Origin: an uncultured Collinsella sp.
GTDB lineage: Bacteria; Actinomycetota; Coriobacteriia; Coriobacteriales; Coriobacteriaceae
Direction: 5' to 3'
Length of the DNA stretch: 64,000 nucleotides
Assembly: GCA_900541145.1 (NCBI GenBank)
Contig: UQIH01000001.1
Location: 62,001-126,000, forward strand
Every line of letters begins with the position of its first letter. Within the stretch, counting starts at the first letter, position 1. The translations under genes and the position numbers were made by a program. Below are positions 52,096 through 59,739 of this stretch, piece after piece. The notes under the pieces were generated by a model. That model did not search any database. It saw nothing but the letters and a program-made list of their open reading frames with translations, and was not told the DNA's origin.

Positions 52096-52817
52096 AGCGA
52101 GACCGCCTTCATCAAGCGCCTGTAATACTCTTTTAGGGACGACGCCTCATCCCTTATGACGTCCATCGATTCCTTTTTCAGCAGTTCGCCGTCATGAAGA
52201 AACAGGCAGCTTGTTGCAACCGATGCCAACTCATCCAAATCATGGCTAGAGATGAGCATGGTCTTACCCTGTTCTCGATTCAATCGACCGATAAGGGCCC
52301 ATATACTCTCGATGCCCAGCGGGTCCAACCCGTTTGCTGGCTCATCAAAAATAAGCAGATCAGTGTCACCCAACAAAGCCGTAGCTATATCCAGCCGCCG
52401 TTTCATTCCCAGAGAAAAACTGCTCACGCTCTTTTTCTCTTCGATGTCCAGCCCGACTAGGCTCAAAACGCGAGGAATCTCACGATTCGCATCAAGCCCC
52501 CATTCCAAACATCGGATTTGGAGATTCTCAACCGCACTGAGGGATTGGTATGCTCCGCTGGAATCTGGCACATAGCCGACACGCGTCCGCATCAAGCCAA
52601 GCTCTCTTTTTGATTTGCCTCCAAAGAGCTCCACGCTCCCCGACGATGGCTCGCAGAGGCCCAAGACGATTTTAATAAGCGTGCTTTTGCCCGCACCGTT
52701 TGCACCGACAAGGGCACAGAGCTCAGACTGATGCACCTCGAAGGAAGCGTCATGCAAAACGCGCCGTTTCCCGTAGCGCTTTGACACCTTTGATAGCTTT
52801 ATCGCTGATGCACTCAT
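52092..52817 (-). CDS. ABC-2 type transporter ATPase of the RiPP cluster
   Basis: 241 residues. Walker A GANGAGKSTLIKIVLGL near residue 37, Q-loop GYVPDSSGAYQSL, signature SFSLGMKRRLDIATALL and Walker B LLIFDEPANGLDPLG are those of the drug/lantibiotic-immunity class. SSHDLDELASVATSC supplies the switch histidine. It is the first gene after the peptide precursor and overlaps the first permease gene, giving a three-gene pump. Confidence 0.9.
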   Translation of the reverse strand: MSASAIKLSKVSKRYGKRRVLHDASFEVHQSELCALVGANGAGKSTLIKIVLGLCEPSSGSVELFGGKSKRELGLMRTRVGYVPDSSGAYQSLSAVENLQIRCLEWGLDANREIPRVLSLVGLDIEEKKSVSSFSLGMKRRLDIATALLGDTDLLIFDEPANGLDPLGIESIWALIGRLNREQGKTMLISSHDLDELASVATSCLFLHDGELLKKESMDVIRDEASSLKEYYRRLMKAVSL

Positions 52818-52846
52818 TGGCCTCCCGTTCTGCTTGATAGCAAAAC

Positions 52847-52878
52847 CGCTGCTGCCAGACTGTCGCCTGGCAGCAGCC
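52847..52878 (-). terminator. attenuating hairpin between precursor and transporter genes
   Basis: CGCTGCTGCCAG pairs with CTGGCAGCAGC.G around an eight-base loop just after the precursor stop codon, then GGTTTTGC on the minus strand. It would leave the precursor message more abundant than the downstream genes, a common RiPP arrangement. Confidence 0.65.
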
Positions 52879-52885
52879 GCAACTG

Positions 52886-53014
52886 CTAGAGATTAACTAA
52901 ACAGAAGTTTTTGCTGCAGTTATTGACGCAAGTGCGTGCTCCACAGAATGTCTTGCAGTAACCGTTGCACCCACCACCGGGGTCCACATAACTCGGTTTG
53001 ACAATCCAGCTCAT
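52886..53014 (-). CDS. six-cysteine RiPP precursor peptide
   Basis: A 42-residue peptide not obvious by length: it begins MSWIVKPSYVDPGGG and carries six cysteines at 16, 20, 24, 29, 33 and 38, with segments CNGYCKTFCGARTC and VNNCSKNFC. The ribosome site is AAAGGAGG, seven bases before the ATG, and the promoter is at 53053-53081. The short N-terminal part is probably a leader. The spacing CxxxCxxxCxxxxCxxxCxxxxC next to a radical SAM/SPASM enzyme is that of thioether-forming families (sactipeptide, ranthipeptide/SCIFF or the Clo7bot type, from memory). No signal peptide is present. Confidence 0.85.
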   Translation of the reverse strand: MSWIVKPSYVDPGGGCNGYCKTFCGARTCVNNCSKNFCLVNL

Positions 53015-53052
53015 ATCGTTCCTCCTTTCTATTATCGCTTTTACTTTGTGTT

Positions 53053-53081
53053 ATTGTTTATCGATAACTTATATTTGTCAA
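53053..53081 (-). promoter_or_regulatory. promoter and palindrome upstream of the precursor gene
   Basis: On the minus strand TTGACA (53076-53081) is a perfect -35; AACAAT (53053-53058) is 17 bases downstream. Between them GTTATCGATAAAC contains the palindrome TTATCGATAA, a possible regulator site overlapping the promoter. The region is strongly AT-rich. It shares TTTATCGA with the inverted repeat at 54079-54112. Confidence 0.6.
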
Positions 53082-53094
53082 GATAATTTAAAGA

Positions 53095-53125
53095 GATGGG
53101 GCCCGCGCTAGACACGGGCCCCATC
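53095..53125 (-). terminator. terminator of the DUF2975-XRE operon
   Basis: GATGGGGCCCG and CGGGCCCCATC are perfect 11-base arms with a nine-base loop, 35 bases past the XRE stop codon. It isolates the regulator from the precursor transcript. Confidence 0.85.
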
Positions 53126-53159
53126 ACACCAATATCTCGTTTTAGCTGCTCGCTATATG

Positions 53160-53489
53160 CTACTCGTCGCTCAAATCTACAGCAAAGACTGATGTCGGAA
53201 GCGACGCCTCATTGCCTCCACCATTCCGCATCTGTCTCACGACATTTTTTGCACGCTCAACAATAAGCTCCTCAAGCTCTTTCTCACTCACCCGCCGAAT
53301 AATATCTCCCGGTTGACAGTCAAGTTCATCGCAAATATCGAGAAGCGTCTTAAGGCGAATAGCTTTAATTTTTCCGTTTCTTAGCTTAGAAATATTAGCC
53401 GGAGTATGCCCCGTGGCACGAATCAGATCAGCACTGGTCTTTCCGGTCTTAAGCAGCTGCGTCTCAAGCTCGATGATGAGATAGCTCAT
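53160..53489 (-). CDS. XRE-family transcriptional regulator
   Basis: 109 residues. The helix-turn-helix lies in TSADLIRATGHTPANISKLRNG near 18-40 (shown in part), followed by TLLDICDELDCQPGDIIRRV, the usual form of short YozG-like Cro/C1 regulators. A basic and acidic C-terminal extension of about 35 residues follows. It is downstream of, and probably cotranscribed with, the DUF2975 membrane gene, a common pair. Regulation of the adjacent RiPP promoter is possible but unproven. Confidence 0.87.
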   Translation of the reverse strand: MSYLIIELETQLLKTGKTSADLIRATGHTPANISKLRNGKIKAIRLKTLLDICDELDCQPGDIIRRVSEKELEELIVERAKNVVRQMRNGGGNEASLPTSVFAVDLSDE

Positions 53490-53497
53490 GCTTCCTC

Positions 53498-54058
53498 CTA
53501 CACAAGCTCGTCAGACTGCTCTTGGAGCAGCGAGGCATAACTCCAGATCACCGAGATACACAGACAGACAGCCGCGCCGATAAGCGACCCCGCATCAAAG
53601 GCAACGCCTTGGCAAATCTCAATAACGAAGGAATGAGGCACGACGTAAAGCTCCAGCCCACCAATGGTAAGATTGACCGATCCGTAGGCACCAATAAGCG
53701 AAACCGCGGCGTTAACAGCAAAGCCAAGCGCAAGAACACGGATAAGCCGCACATGCGTCTTGGTAAAGGGCGAGACGCCTCGCGAGATGTTACGGCTGAT
53801 CCCACACAGAACGACAAGCGAAATACCCACGACGAGTGCCAGGCACAGTCCGCTTGGGATAACGATGCACCCGCCATCGAGAAGCGTCACGACGCCGAAA
53901 GAATCGACAGAAGCAACGTTTGCAACCGCATACCAGATCACGTAAACAACCAACGCGGCAAAAGCGACGAGCATCCCTGCAAAAACGGCTGCCATGCAAA
54001 AGCCAAGCTTCCTGATATTTTCGCCCGCTTTGGCCATACGCTGAACGCTGTTAGACAT
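53498..54058 (-). CDS. DUF2975-like membrane protein
   Basis: 186 residues from the ATG at 54058 with GAGGGTGAG upstream. Four hydrophobic segments are visible, the first two being FCMAAVFAGMLVAFAALVVY and LCLALVVGISLVVLCGI. Between helices 2 and 3 the sequence ISRGVSPFTKTHVRLIRVLA is characteristic of DUF2975 proteins, which pair with short XRE regulators. Its stop is eight bases before the XRE start. Function unknown; a membrane sensor that holds or releases the regulator is a possibility. Confidence 0.8.
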   Translation of the reverse strand: MSNSVQRMAKAGENIRKLGFCMAAVFAGMLVAFAALVVYVIWYAVANVASVDSFGVVTLLDGGCIVIPSGLCLALVVGISLVVLCGISRNISRGVSPFTKTHVRLIRVLALGFAVNAAVSLIGAYGSVNLTIGGLELYVVPHSFVIEICQGVAFDAGSLIGAAVCLCISVIWSYASLLQEQSDELV

Positions 54059-54078
54059 ACACTCACCCTCATCGACTC

Positions 54079-54112
54079 TATCGTTATTCGAACAGTTTAT
54101 CGAACAACGATA
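54079..54112 (-). promoter_or_regulatory. inverted repeat upstream of the DUF2975-XRE operon
   Basis: TATCGTTATTCGA (54079-54091) and TCGAACAACGATA (54100-54112) are 13-base inverted arms with one mismatch around eight bases, 20 bases before the start codon. Size and position fit an autoregulatory XRE operator. Confidence 0.55.
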
Positions 54113-54200
54113 TTGATTGCATGCGGAAAGCCCCGCCAGTGCGCATAGCCCATTCACTAATCAGAAGGGGTGAGAGTGGATTTTTGGACACGTATCGAAC

Positions 54201-54264
54201 GAGAGTGGATAATCTCCCACTTCGAGGCCACCACCGGGCCTAAAACGGGAGATTATCCACTCTC
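54201..54264. repeat. 64-base palindrome with 18-base perfect arms
   Basis: GAGAGTGGATAATCTCCC (54201-54218) is matched perfectly by 54247-54264, around a 28-base spacer. A third partial copy, GAGAGTGGAT, is at 54173-54182. It lies 25 bases past the Hpt gene stop codon and could terminate it, though no T-run follows. Confidence 0.85.
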
Positions 54265-54288
54265 ATAGTCATCAAGGCTCGCAAGCTC

Positions 54289-54645
54289 TTATTCGGCCGC
54301 CTCGCGCAGGGCCGACATCGTAGCCGCATATTGCTGCTGCAACGCATGCATTCCCTCGCGAGCGCCGTCAACGGCATCGGCGCCGCGCAGCGCTTCGGTC
54401 ACCACGACCGCCGGCTCGTACAGATTATCGAATCCCAGGTTCTGGCTCACGCCCTTGAGCGTGTGCGCTGCCATAAACGCTTCCTCGGCGTCTCCTGCCG
54501 CCATGGCAGCCTCCAACCTGTCCATGCTCTCGTCATCTAAAAACTTGAGGGCAAAGCGGGCAAGCATTTCCCCGCCCATCAGCCGAGCACACGCGTCATC
54601 ATAATTGGCGCCGATCTTCTCATACGCCTCACGCATGGAAATCAT
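54289..54645 (-). CDS. Hpt phosphotransfer protein
   Basis: 118 residues, all helical. The phosphorylatable histidine is in FMAAHTLKGVSQNLGFDNLY near residue 61, preceded by LEAAMAAGDAEEAF; this is the HPt consensus. It passes phosphate between a hybrid histidine kinase and a response regulator. It lies 24 bases after a protein with a receiver domain, so the two are probably partners. No kinase gene is in the window. Confidence 0.9.
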   Translation of the reverse strand: MISMREAYEKIGANYDDACARLMGGEMLARFALKFLDDESMDRLEAAMAAGDAEEAFMAAHTLKGVSQNLGFDNLYEPAVVVTEALRGADAVDGAREGMHALQQQYAATMSALREAAE

Positions 54646-54669
54646 GGATTAAAAACTCCTTTGGTCAAA

Positions 54670-56550
54670 CTAAATCGTGGGAAACGCGACGACGTCAGCG
54701 GGGCGTGCCAACGTCTCGGCAATTTGGTCTTGCACATCGAGCAGACAATCGAGCAGCAGCGGGTTAAAGGTGCCGCACTTACCGTCCAGGATCATCTGAA
54801 TTGCCTCCTTGTGCGGGATAGCGTCCTTGTACACGCGCACGCTCGTCAGAGCATCGTACACGTCGGCCACCGAAACCACCTGTGCGGCAATGGGAATTTC
54901 GTCGCCCTTAAGGCCATCGGGATAACCCTTGCCGTCCCAGCGCTCGTGATGCCAACGCGCAATCTGGTACGCATATTCCATAAGCGCATTGCCGGCGTGA
55001 TGGCTACCCAGCTCAAGCAGCATGTCGGCGCCGATTGTGGTATGCGTCTTCATAATCTCGAACTCCTCGGGCGTAAGGCGCCCGGGTTTGTTGAGAATCG
55101 CATCGTCGATCGCCATCTTGCCAATATCGTGCAGCGCCGAAGCCAGGGCAATCGTGGAGCGCTCCTCGTTGTCGAGGGAGATAGTGTCGCTACGCTGGAC
55201 CAGACAGTCAAGCAGCAGCTCGGTCAGCTTTTCGATATTCGTAACGTGCCTGCCGCTCTCGCCGTTGCGAAGCTCCATGACGCCGGCCATGATGTCAATG
55301 AGCATGCGACTGTTCTTGACGCGCTCGTTGTACTGCTGGGACAGCAGGCTCGTCAGGCGGCGCTGTTTGGCGTATAGGCGGATGGTGTTGCTTACACGGC
55401 GGCGCACGACACGAGAGTCAAACGGGCGGTTGATATAGTCCGAGGCGCCCAGCTCGTACGCGCGCAGAACCATATCATCGGAATCTTCGCTCGATATCAT
55501 GATGAAAGGCAGATTGTCGATACCCGATCGGCGCGACAGATCGGCCAGCACCTCAAAGCCGCTTATGCCCGGCATGACAATATCCAGCAGCACGAGCGAC
55601 AACTCATCGCCATAGCGGTCGACCATGTCGAGCGCCGTACGACCGTTGTCGGCCTCGAGGATGCAATACTCGTCCTTGAGCATCTCGTTGAGAATGGCTC
55701 GGTTCATCTCGGAGTCATCGACAATAAGCACCAAAGGCTTTTCGCTTTGGAAGGCTTCGATGGAATCGGCATCGGTCACGACCGTACCGGCTTTTGCCTT
55801 AGCGCGGCTCAATAACTGGACAGCGCGGCCAACGCCCTCATCGACCGTCTCGCCATGAATACGAACGCCACCAACACATGCCGTCAGGCTCACGTACTCA
55901 TGGCCCGGAACAATCGTGGCATGAACGGCATCGGACACCTGATGCAGGCGACGGGTGAAGTCATCGGAGGGAATATTGGGCATGACGACCACAAACTTGT
56001 CGCAGCCATAGCGTACGAGCTCGTCAGTCGAACGAATTCCGCTGCGTATGGCCGTCGCCACAGCACCGAGCGCAAGGTCGCCGGCATGACGGCCACACGT
56101 ATCGTTGAAGACCCTAAAATCATCAAGGTCGATCACCGCAACGCCGGCATTCATGCGGGCGCTACGGAGCTTTTCCTCGTAATATCGGCGATTGCGCACG
56201 CTCGTCAGCACGTCGGTGTAGACAAGGTCCTCTTCTGCAGCCTCTTGCTCATCGATCGAACGCACCATCAGTAAGACATGAGGCTCGCCCTCGACCTTCA
56301 GAGGGCGCAGGCGAGCACGGTACTCAACACCATCGTTGAGCAGTTGCTCCGACACCTCATCGGAGTCTGCCAAAGCCTCAAGACTCGACTGACGCAGACA
56401 AGGGCAGCGATCGCCGACGAGCAGGCAGTTAGGCTCGCTCTTAATCTGATCGGCCGACAGCAAACGCACCACGGGGTAGGTCTTCGCGACGCGGGCGACC
56501 TCAGCGGCAGCCTCCTCGTCGGTTAGATTGACCTCGTGATTATTGAGCAT
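54670..56550 (-). CDS. GGDEF(degenerate)-REC-HD-GYP signalling protein
   Basis: 626 residues. After an N-terminal sensory-like 110 residues comes a GGDEF-fold domain (YTDVLTSVRNRRYYEEKL near 120) whose active motif reads RYGCDKF instead of GGDEF, so cyclase activity is unlikely. A receiver domain follows (VLIVDDSEMNRAILNEML near 273, phospho-acceptor in LVLLDIVMPGISG). The C-terminal HD-GYP domain has ALHDIGKMAIDDAILNKPG and HHERWDGKGYPDGLKG, intact for c-di-GMP hydrolysis. Phosphorylation, possibly through the adjacent Hpt protein, would control the phosphodiesterase. Confidence 0.9.
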   Translation of the reverse strand: MLNNHEVNLTDEEAAAEVARVAKTYPVVRLLSADQIKSEPNCLLVGDRCPCLRQSSLEALADSDEVSEQLLNDGVEYRARLRPLKVEGEPHVLLMVRSIDEQEAAEEDLVYTDVLTSVRNRRYYEEKLRSARMNAGVAVIDLDDFRVFNDTCGRHAGDLALGAVATAIRSGIRSTDELVRYGCDKFVVVMPNIPSDDFTRRLHQVSDAVHATIVPGHEYVSLTACVGGVRIHGETVDEGVGRAVQLLSRAKAKAGTVVTDADSIEAFQSEKPLVLIVDDSEMNRAILNEMLKDEYCILEADNGRTALDMVDRYGDELSLVLLDIVMPGISGFEVLADLSRRSGIDNLPFIMISSEDSDDMVLRAYELGASDYINRPFDSRVVRRRVSNTIRLYAKQRRLTSLLSQQYNERVKNSRMLIDIMAGVMELRNGESGRHVTNIEKLTELLLDCLVQRSDTISLDNEERSTIALASALHDIGKMAIDDAILNKPGRLTPEEFEIMKTHTTIGADMLLELGSHHAGNALMEYAYQIARWHHERWDGKGYPDGLKGDEIPIAAQVVSVADVYDALTSVRVYKDAIPHKEAIQMILDGKCGTFNPLLLDCLLDVQDQIAETLARPADVVAFPTI

Positions 56551-56761
56551 ATGGGGCCCTTTCTATCGTTACGCACGGCAACGGTGCATATCAATTGGTA
56601 CAAGGGTAACATCTAACAGCTGAAGGCAAACGCGCGATTATCGTTACATTTTTATGGCCTGGCAAGCGGCGGTAATGGAGCCGCGGGCGCGCGGTTATGG
56701 GCGCATTCGTTAACAATGACGAAACGCTAACGACCCCTCTCCCCGCAGGTCATCGAGCGTG

Positions 56762-57559
56762 CTAACGCTCCAAGACATCGCGAACGGCGTTTGCCGCCGT
56801 AACGGGGCGATCGCGCAAACCGTTATGCGCGCCCGGGATCGTCACGAGGGGGCAATCGAGATATTCGGCAGCCGCTCGCGTGCCAGCCTCGCGGGGCGTA
56901 TCGACCGAAAGCTCGCCCAAAAACACGGCCGACACCGCCTTTGACGCGCGGGCGCGCTCCCAGTCGGGAGCATATGTCATATTTGTTCCGTATTCATTGG
57001 CCATAAAGCAACGACCATTGCGCAGGGCATGTTTGACTTCCGCTTCGGTCGTCCCAGGAGCCTCGGGGTCCAAGTCGCCGAGGGCTCCCAAGAAAAGCCG
57101 GAGCGCCCTTGAAACCTTTCCAGCCGCAATCATATCGAGCAAAACCGGAGCTGCGCCCATGCCGACGCCTTCGGCCGACACAGCCGGCTCATGCAGAATC
57201 GCACGGGCGACGAGATGGGGTTCGGTACGAAGAAGCTCCAGCGCCACCAACGTACCGGCGCTGTGCGCAAGCACATTTGTCGGAGCGCCGACGTGTTCGA
57301 TCACGGCTTGCAGGTCGGCGGCCTGAGCGGCAAGATCATAGCTGCCGTCTGCCGCATCGCTGCTGCCACCGCAGCCGCGGCGGTCGTAGGCAATTACGCG
57401 GTAGTTGCGGCTGAGCTCACAAGCGATACCGTCGAAAAATGTGCCGTCGACACAAGCGCCGTGCACGCACACCAAAGCAGGAGCATCAGGCGACACATCC
57501 GGGCCGGCATATTCGCGACAGGCAATCGTGGTGCCCGCATTCTCGACCGTAAAATCCAT
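56762..57559 (-). CDS. alpha/beta-fold hydrolase
   Basis: 265 residues. ALVCVHGACVDGTFFDGIA near residue 30 forms the oxyanion region, YDRRGCGGSSD follows, and the nucleophile serine is in VLAHSAGTLVALELL near residue 100. The late VTIPGAHNGLRDRPVTA supplies the catalytic histidine. The substrate is unknown. It is divergent from the radical SAM gene and seems monocistronic. No signal peptide. Confidence 0.87.
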   Translation of the reverse strand: MDFTVENAGTTIACREYAGPDVSPDAPALVCVHGACVDGTFFDGIACELSRNYRVIAYDRRGCGGSSDAADGSYDLAAQAADLQAVIEHVGAPTNVLAHSAGTLVALELLRTEPHLVARAILHEPAVSAEGVGMGAAPVLLDMIAAGKVSRALRLFLGALGDLDPEAPGTTEAEVKHALRNGRCFMANEYGTNMTYAPDWERARASKAVSAVFLGELSVDTPREAGTRAAAEYLDCPLVTIPGAHNGLRDRPVTAANAVRDVLER

Positions 57560-57579
57560 GTTGTGCCCCCATCATCAAC

Positions 57580-57615
57580 GCCCATCCAGCTGCACGTCAG
57601 TACGGTTGGATGGGC
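57580..57615. terminator. hairpin between divergent genes
   Basis: GCCCATCCA and TGGATGGGC are perfect nine-base arms around an 18-base loop just upstream of the hydrolase start. Between divergent genes it cannot be a simple end terminator; it may mark an upstream 5-prime leader or a regulator site. Confidence 0.4.
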
Positions 57616-57784
57616 CCGCATTTCTTTACGCCTTGTTAACAGATTAACTTTACCCGACCCGAGGCTTTTCATGACACGGCATAATGAGCGACGTGAAAAA
57701 ACGAAACTTGTAAAGCAAGAGCCCGCACCCTGCTTTGGAGCCGATGCTATGCTTAGGCACAATTGTCTTGAGGAGCATATGCCT

Positions 57785-58561
57785 ATGTCTACGTTTTTGA
57801 ATGCCAGCCCCATCTTTGGGCCCGTTCGCAGCCGTCGCCTTGGTCTCTCGCTCGGCGTCAACATGATGCCGGCCAGCGGCAAAATCTGCACGTTCGACTG
57901 CATTTACTGCGAAAACGGCCTCAACGCCGAGCGCCCCTGTCACGAGCCGTACAACACAGCTGCCGTGGTACTCGACGCGCTCGAGGCAAAGCTGCGCGAG
58001 ATGGCAACCGAGGGCGAACTTCCCGATGTGATCACCTTCGCAGGCAACGGCGAGCCCACCGCCGCACCGGAGTTTCCGCAGGCCATCGCCGGCGCCGTCG
58101 CGCTGCGCAACGAGCTTGCCCCAAACTCCAAGATCGCCGTGCTCTCCAACGGCACGCGCGCCGACCGCCCCGAGGTGCACGACGCGCTCATGATGGTCGA
58201 CGACAACATTCTTAAGCTCGATACCGTCGACCCGGCGTTTATCCAGCTGCTCGACCAGCCCGTTGGCCCCTACGACGTCGAGCACCAGATCGAGACGTTC
58301 GCAAGCTTTGACGGTCACGTTATTATCCAGACGATCTTTTTGACCGGCGAGTATCAAGGCAAGCTCATCGACAACATCGGCGAGGAGTACGTTGCCCCCT
58401 GGCTCGCGGCGCTCGAGCGCATTCGCCCACAAGAAGCGACCATCTACACGGTGGCGCGCGAGACACCGGTCGCCGGCCTTGCCAAAGCGGCGCCTGAGGT
58501 GCTCGACGCCATTGCCGCGCGCGTGCGCGCCATCGGCATTCCCTGCCAGGTGAGCTACTAG
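57785..58561 (+). CDS. radical SAM protein
   Basis: About 258 residues from ATG 57785, nine bases after AGGAG; ATG 57779 is also in frame. SPIFGPVRSRRLGLSLGVN precedes the cluster motif CTFDCIYCE near residue 36, and VITFAGNGEPTAAPEFP is the typical GNGEP glycine loop. It resembles the radical SAM group related to YfkB/wyosine-type small enzymes, which have no settled reaction. No partner gene is adjacent. Confidence 0.82.
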   Translation: MSTFLNASPIFGPVRSRRLGLSLGVNMMPASGKICTFDCIYCENGLNAERPCHEPYNTAAVVLDALEAKLREMATEGELPDVITFAGNGEPTAAPEFPQAIAGAVALRNELAPNSKIAVLSNGTRADRPEVHDALMMVDDNILKLDTVDPAFIQLLDQPVGPYDVEHQIETFASFDGHVIIQTIFLTGEYQGKLIDNIGEEYVAPWLAALERIRPQEATIYTVARETPVAGLAKAAPEVLDAIAARVRAIGIPCQVSY

Positions 58562-58603
58562 CAAAACCACGCAGCAGCCAGTGTCCGCCATCCCGCTCCA
58601 TCA

Positions 58604-58668
58604 GTTGCGGTGATATAGTTCCTATTTATGCTGTTAAACCGCTTAAATCGGAACTATATCACCGCAAC
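58604..58668. repeat. 65-base palindrome with 19-base perfect arms
   Basis: GTTGCGGTGATATAGTTCC (58604-58622) is matched perfectly by 58650-58668 around a 27-base AT-rich spacer, followed by TTTTATGG. It stands 43 bases after the radical SAM gene and could terminate it. The geometry matches 54201-54264, although the arm sequences differ. Confidence 0.88.
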
Positions 58669-58721
58669 TTTTATGGACGCGTGGGTGGGCTATACTAGCT
58701 GCGGATGAAAGGAAGTTAGCC

Positions 58722-59609
58722 ATGTTTGACAACGGACCTGTGCCCGGCCGCAACGACGCTTGCTGGTGCGGCAGCGGCAAAAAATATAAGAAATGCCATA
58801 GCGCCTTTGATGAGCGCCTCGAGCGCTTGTGGGAAGAGGGCTGGGAGGTTCTGCCTCGCACGCTCTACAAGACGCCCGCCGATATCGAGGGCATTAAGCG
58901 CTCGGCCGCCATCAACGTGGGCGTGCTCGATTATGTGGGCGAGCATATCGCTGCAGGCATGACCACCAACCAGATCGACCAGATGATTTACGACTACACC
59001 GTCGAGCACGGCGGCACGCCGGCCGACCTCAACTACGAGGGCTACCCCAAGAGCGTATGCACCTCGATCAACGATGTGGTCTGTCACGGTATCCCCTGCG
59101 ATACGGACGTGCTGCACGAGGGCGACATCATCAACGTGGACTGCTCCACGATCCTAGACGGCTACTTTAGTGATTCGAGCCGTATGTTCTGCATCGGCGA
59201 GGTCTCGGCCGAGCGCCAGCGCCTGGTCGACGTCACCCGCGCCAGCGTGGAGGCTGGCCTTGCCGCCGTCAAGCCGTGGCTGCCGCTGTCCGTGATGGCC
59301 GAGGCTGTGCAAAAGACCGTCGAGGACGCCGGCTTTAGCGTGGTGCGCGAGTACGGCGGACACGGAATCGGTAAGGAGTTCCACGAGGACCCGTTTGTGG
59401 GCTTTACCACCGAGGCGCCCGATGTGGACACCATCATGGCTCCGGGCATGGTCTTTACCATCGAGCCCATGGTCAACGCCGGAGCGCCCGACATTAAGAT
59501 TAGCAAGGGCGATGGCTGGTGCGTGCGCACCAAGGACGGTAGCGATTCGGCCCAGTGCGAGGTACAGCTTGTGGTGACCGAGGACGGTTACGAGCTGCTG
59601 AGCTGGTAG
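58722..59609 (+). CDS. map: methionine aminopeptidase with N-terminal SEC-C zinc motif
   Basis: 295 residues. The first 30 hold a SEC-C type motif, DACWCGSGKKYKKCH. The pita-bread domain follows, with metal ligands in VDCSTILDGYFSDSSRMF (two aspartates near 139 and 150), GGHGIGKEFHEDP (His near 213), FTIEPMVNAG and SAQCEVQLVVTEDG. It removes the initiator methionine from new proteins. The SEC-C motif is found in several Gram-positive type I enzymes and may help ribosome contact. The ATG follows GGAAG. Its terminator is at 59619-59662. Confidence 0.94.
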   Translation: MFDNGPVPGRNDACWCGSGKKYKKCHSAFDERLERLWEEGWEVLPRTLYKTPADIEGIKRSAAINVGVLDYVGEHIAAGMTTNQIDQMIYDYTVEHGGTPADLNYEGYPKSVCTSINDVVCHGIPCDTDVLHEGDIINVDCSTILDGYFSDSSRMFCIGEVSAERQRLVDVTRASVEAGLAAVKPWLPLSVMAEAVQKTVEDAGFSVVREYGGHGIGKEFHEDPFVGFTTEAPDVDTIMAPGMVFTIEPMVNAGAPDIKISKGDGWCVRTKDGSDSAQCEVQLVVTEDGYELLSW

Positions 59610-59618
59610 CCGTGGATG

Positions 59619-59662
59619 CGCCGGATGCTGACGGGCACGCTCGTCTTGCATCCGGCGTTTTT
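59619..59662 (+). terminator. terminator of map
   Basis: CGCCGGATGC pairs with GCATCCGGCG over ten bases and is followed by TTTTTATTT. Confidence 0.9.
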
Positions 59663-59679
59663 ATTTGAACGTTTTGCCT

Positions 59680-59720
59680 GATAAAACCTGCCAAAATAAA
59701 CCTGTCCCTTTTTGGCAGGT
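59680..59720 (+). repeat. palindromic repeat, type A copy 3
   Basis: GATAAAACCTGCCAAAATA then AACCTGTCCC then TTTTTGGCAGGT. Arms ACCTGCCAAAA and TTTTGGCAGGT are perfect over 11 bases. It lies 19 bases before the start of the dehydrogenase gene, downstream of the map terminator. Confidence 0.88.
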
Positions 59721-59739
59721 CGAGCGGAGAGGACTGCTT

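Noticed and set aside
47520..54290. Integrative mobile element carrying the RiPP genes
   Set aside because: Base composition suggests transfer, but no integrase, transposase, tRNA end or flanking direct repeat was found.
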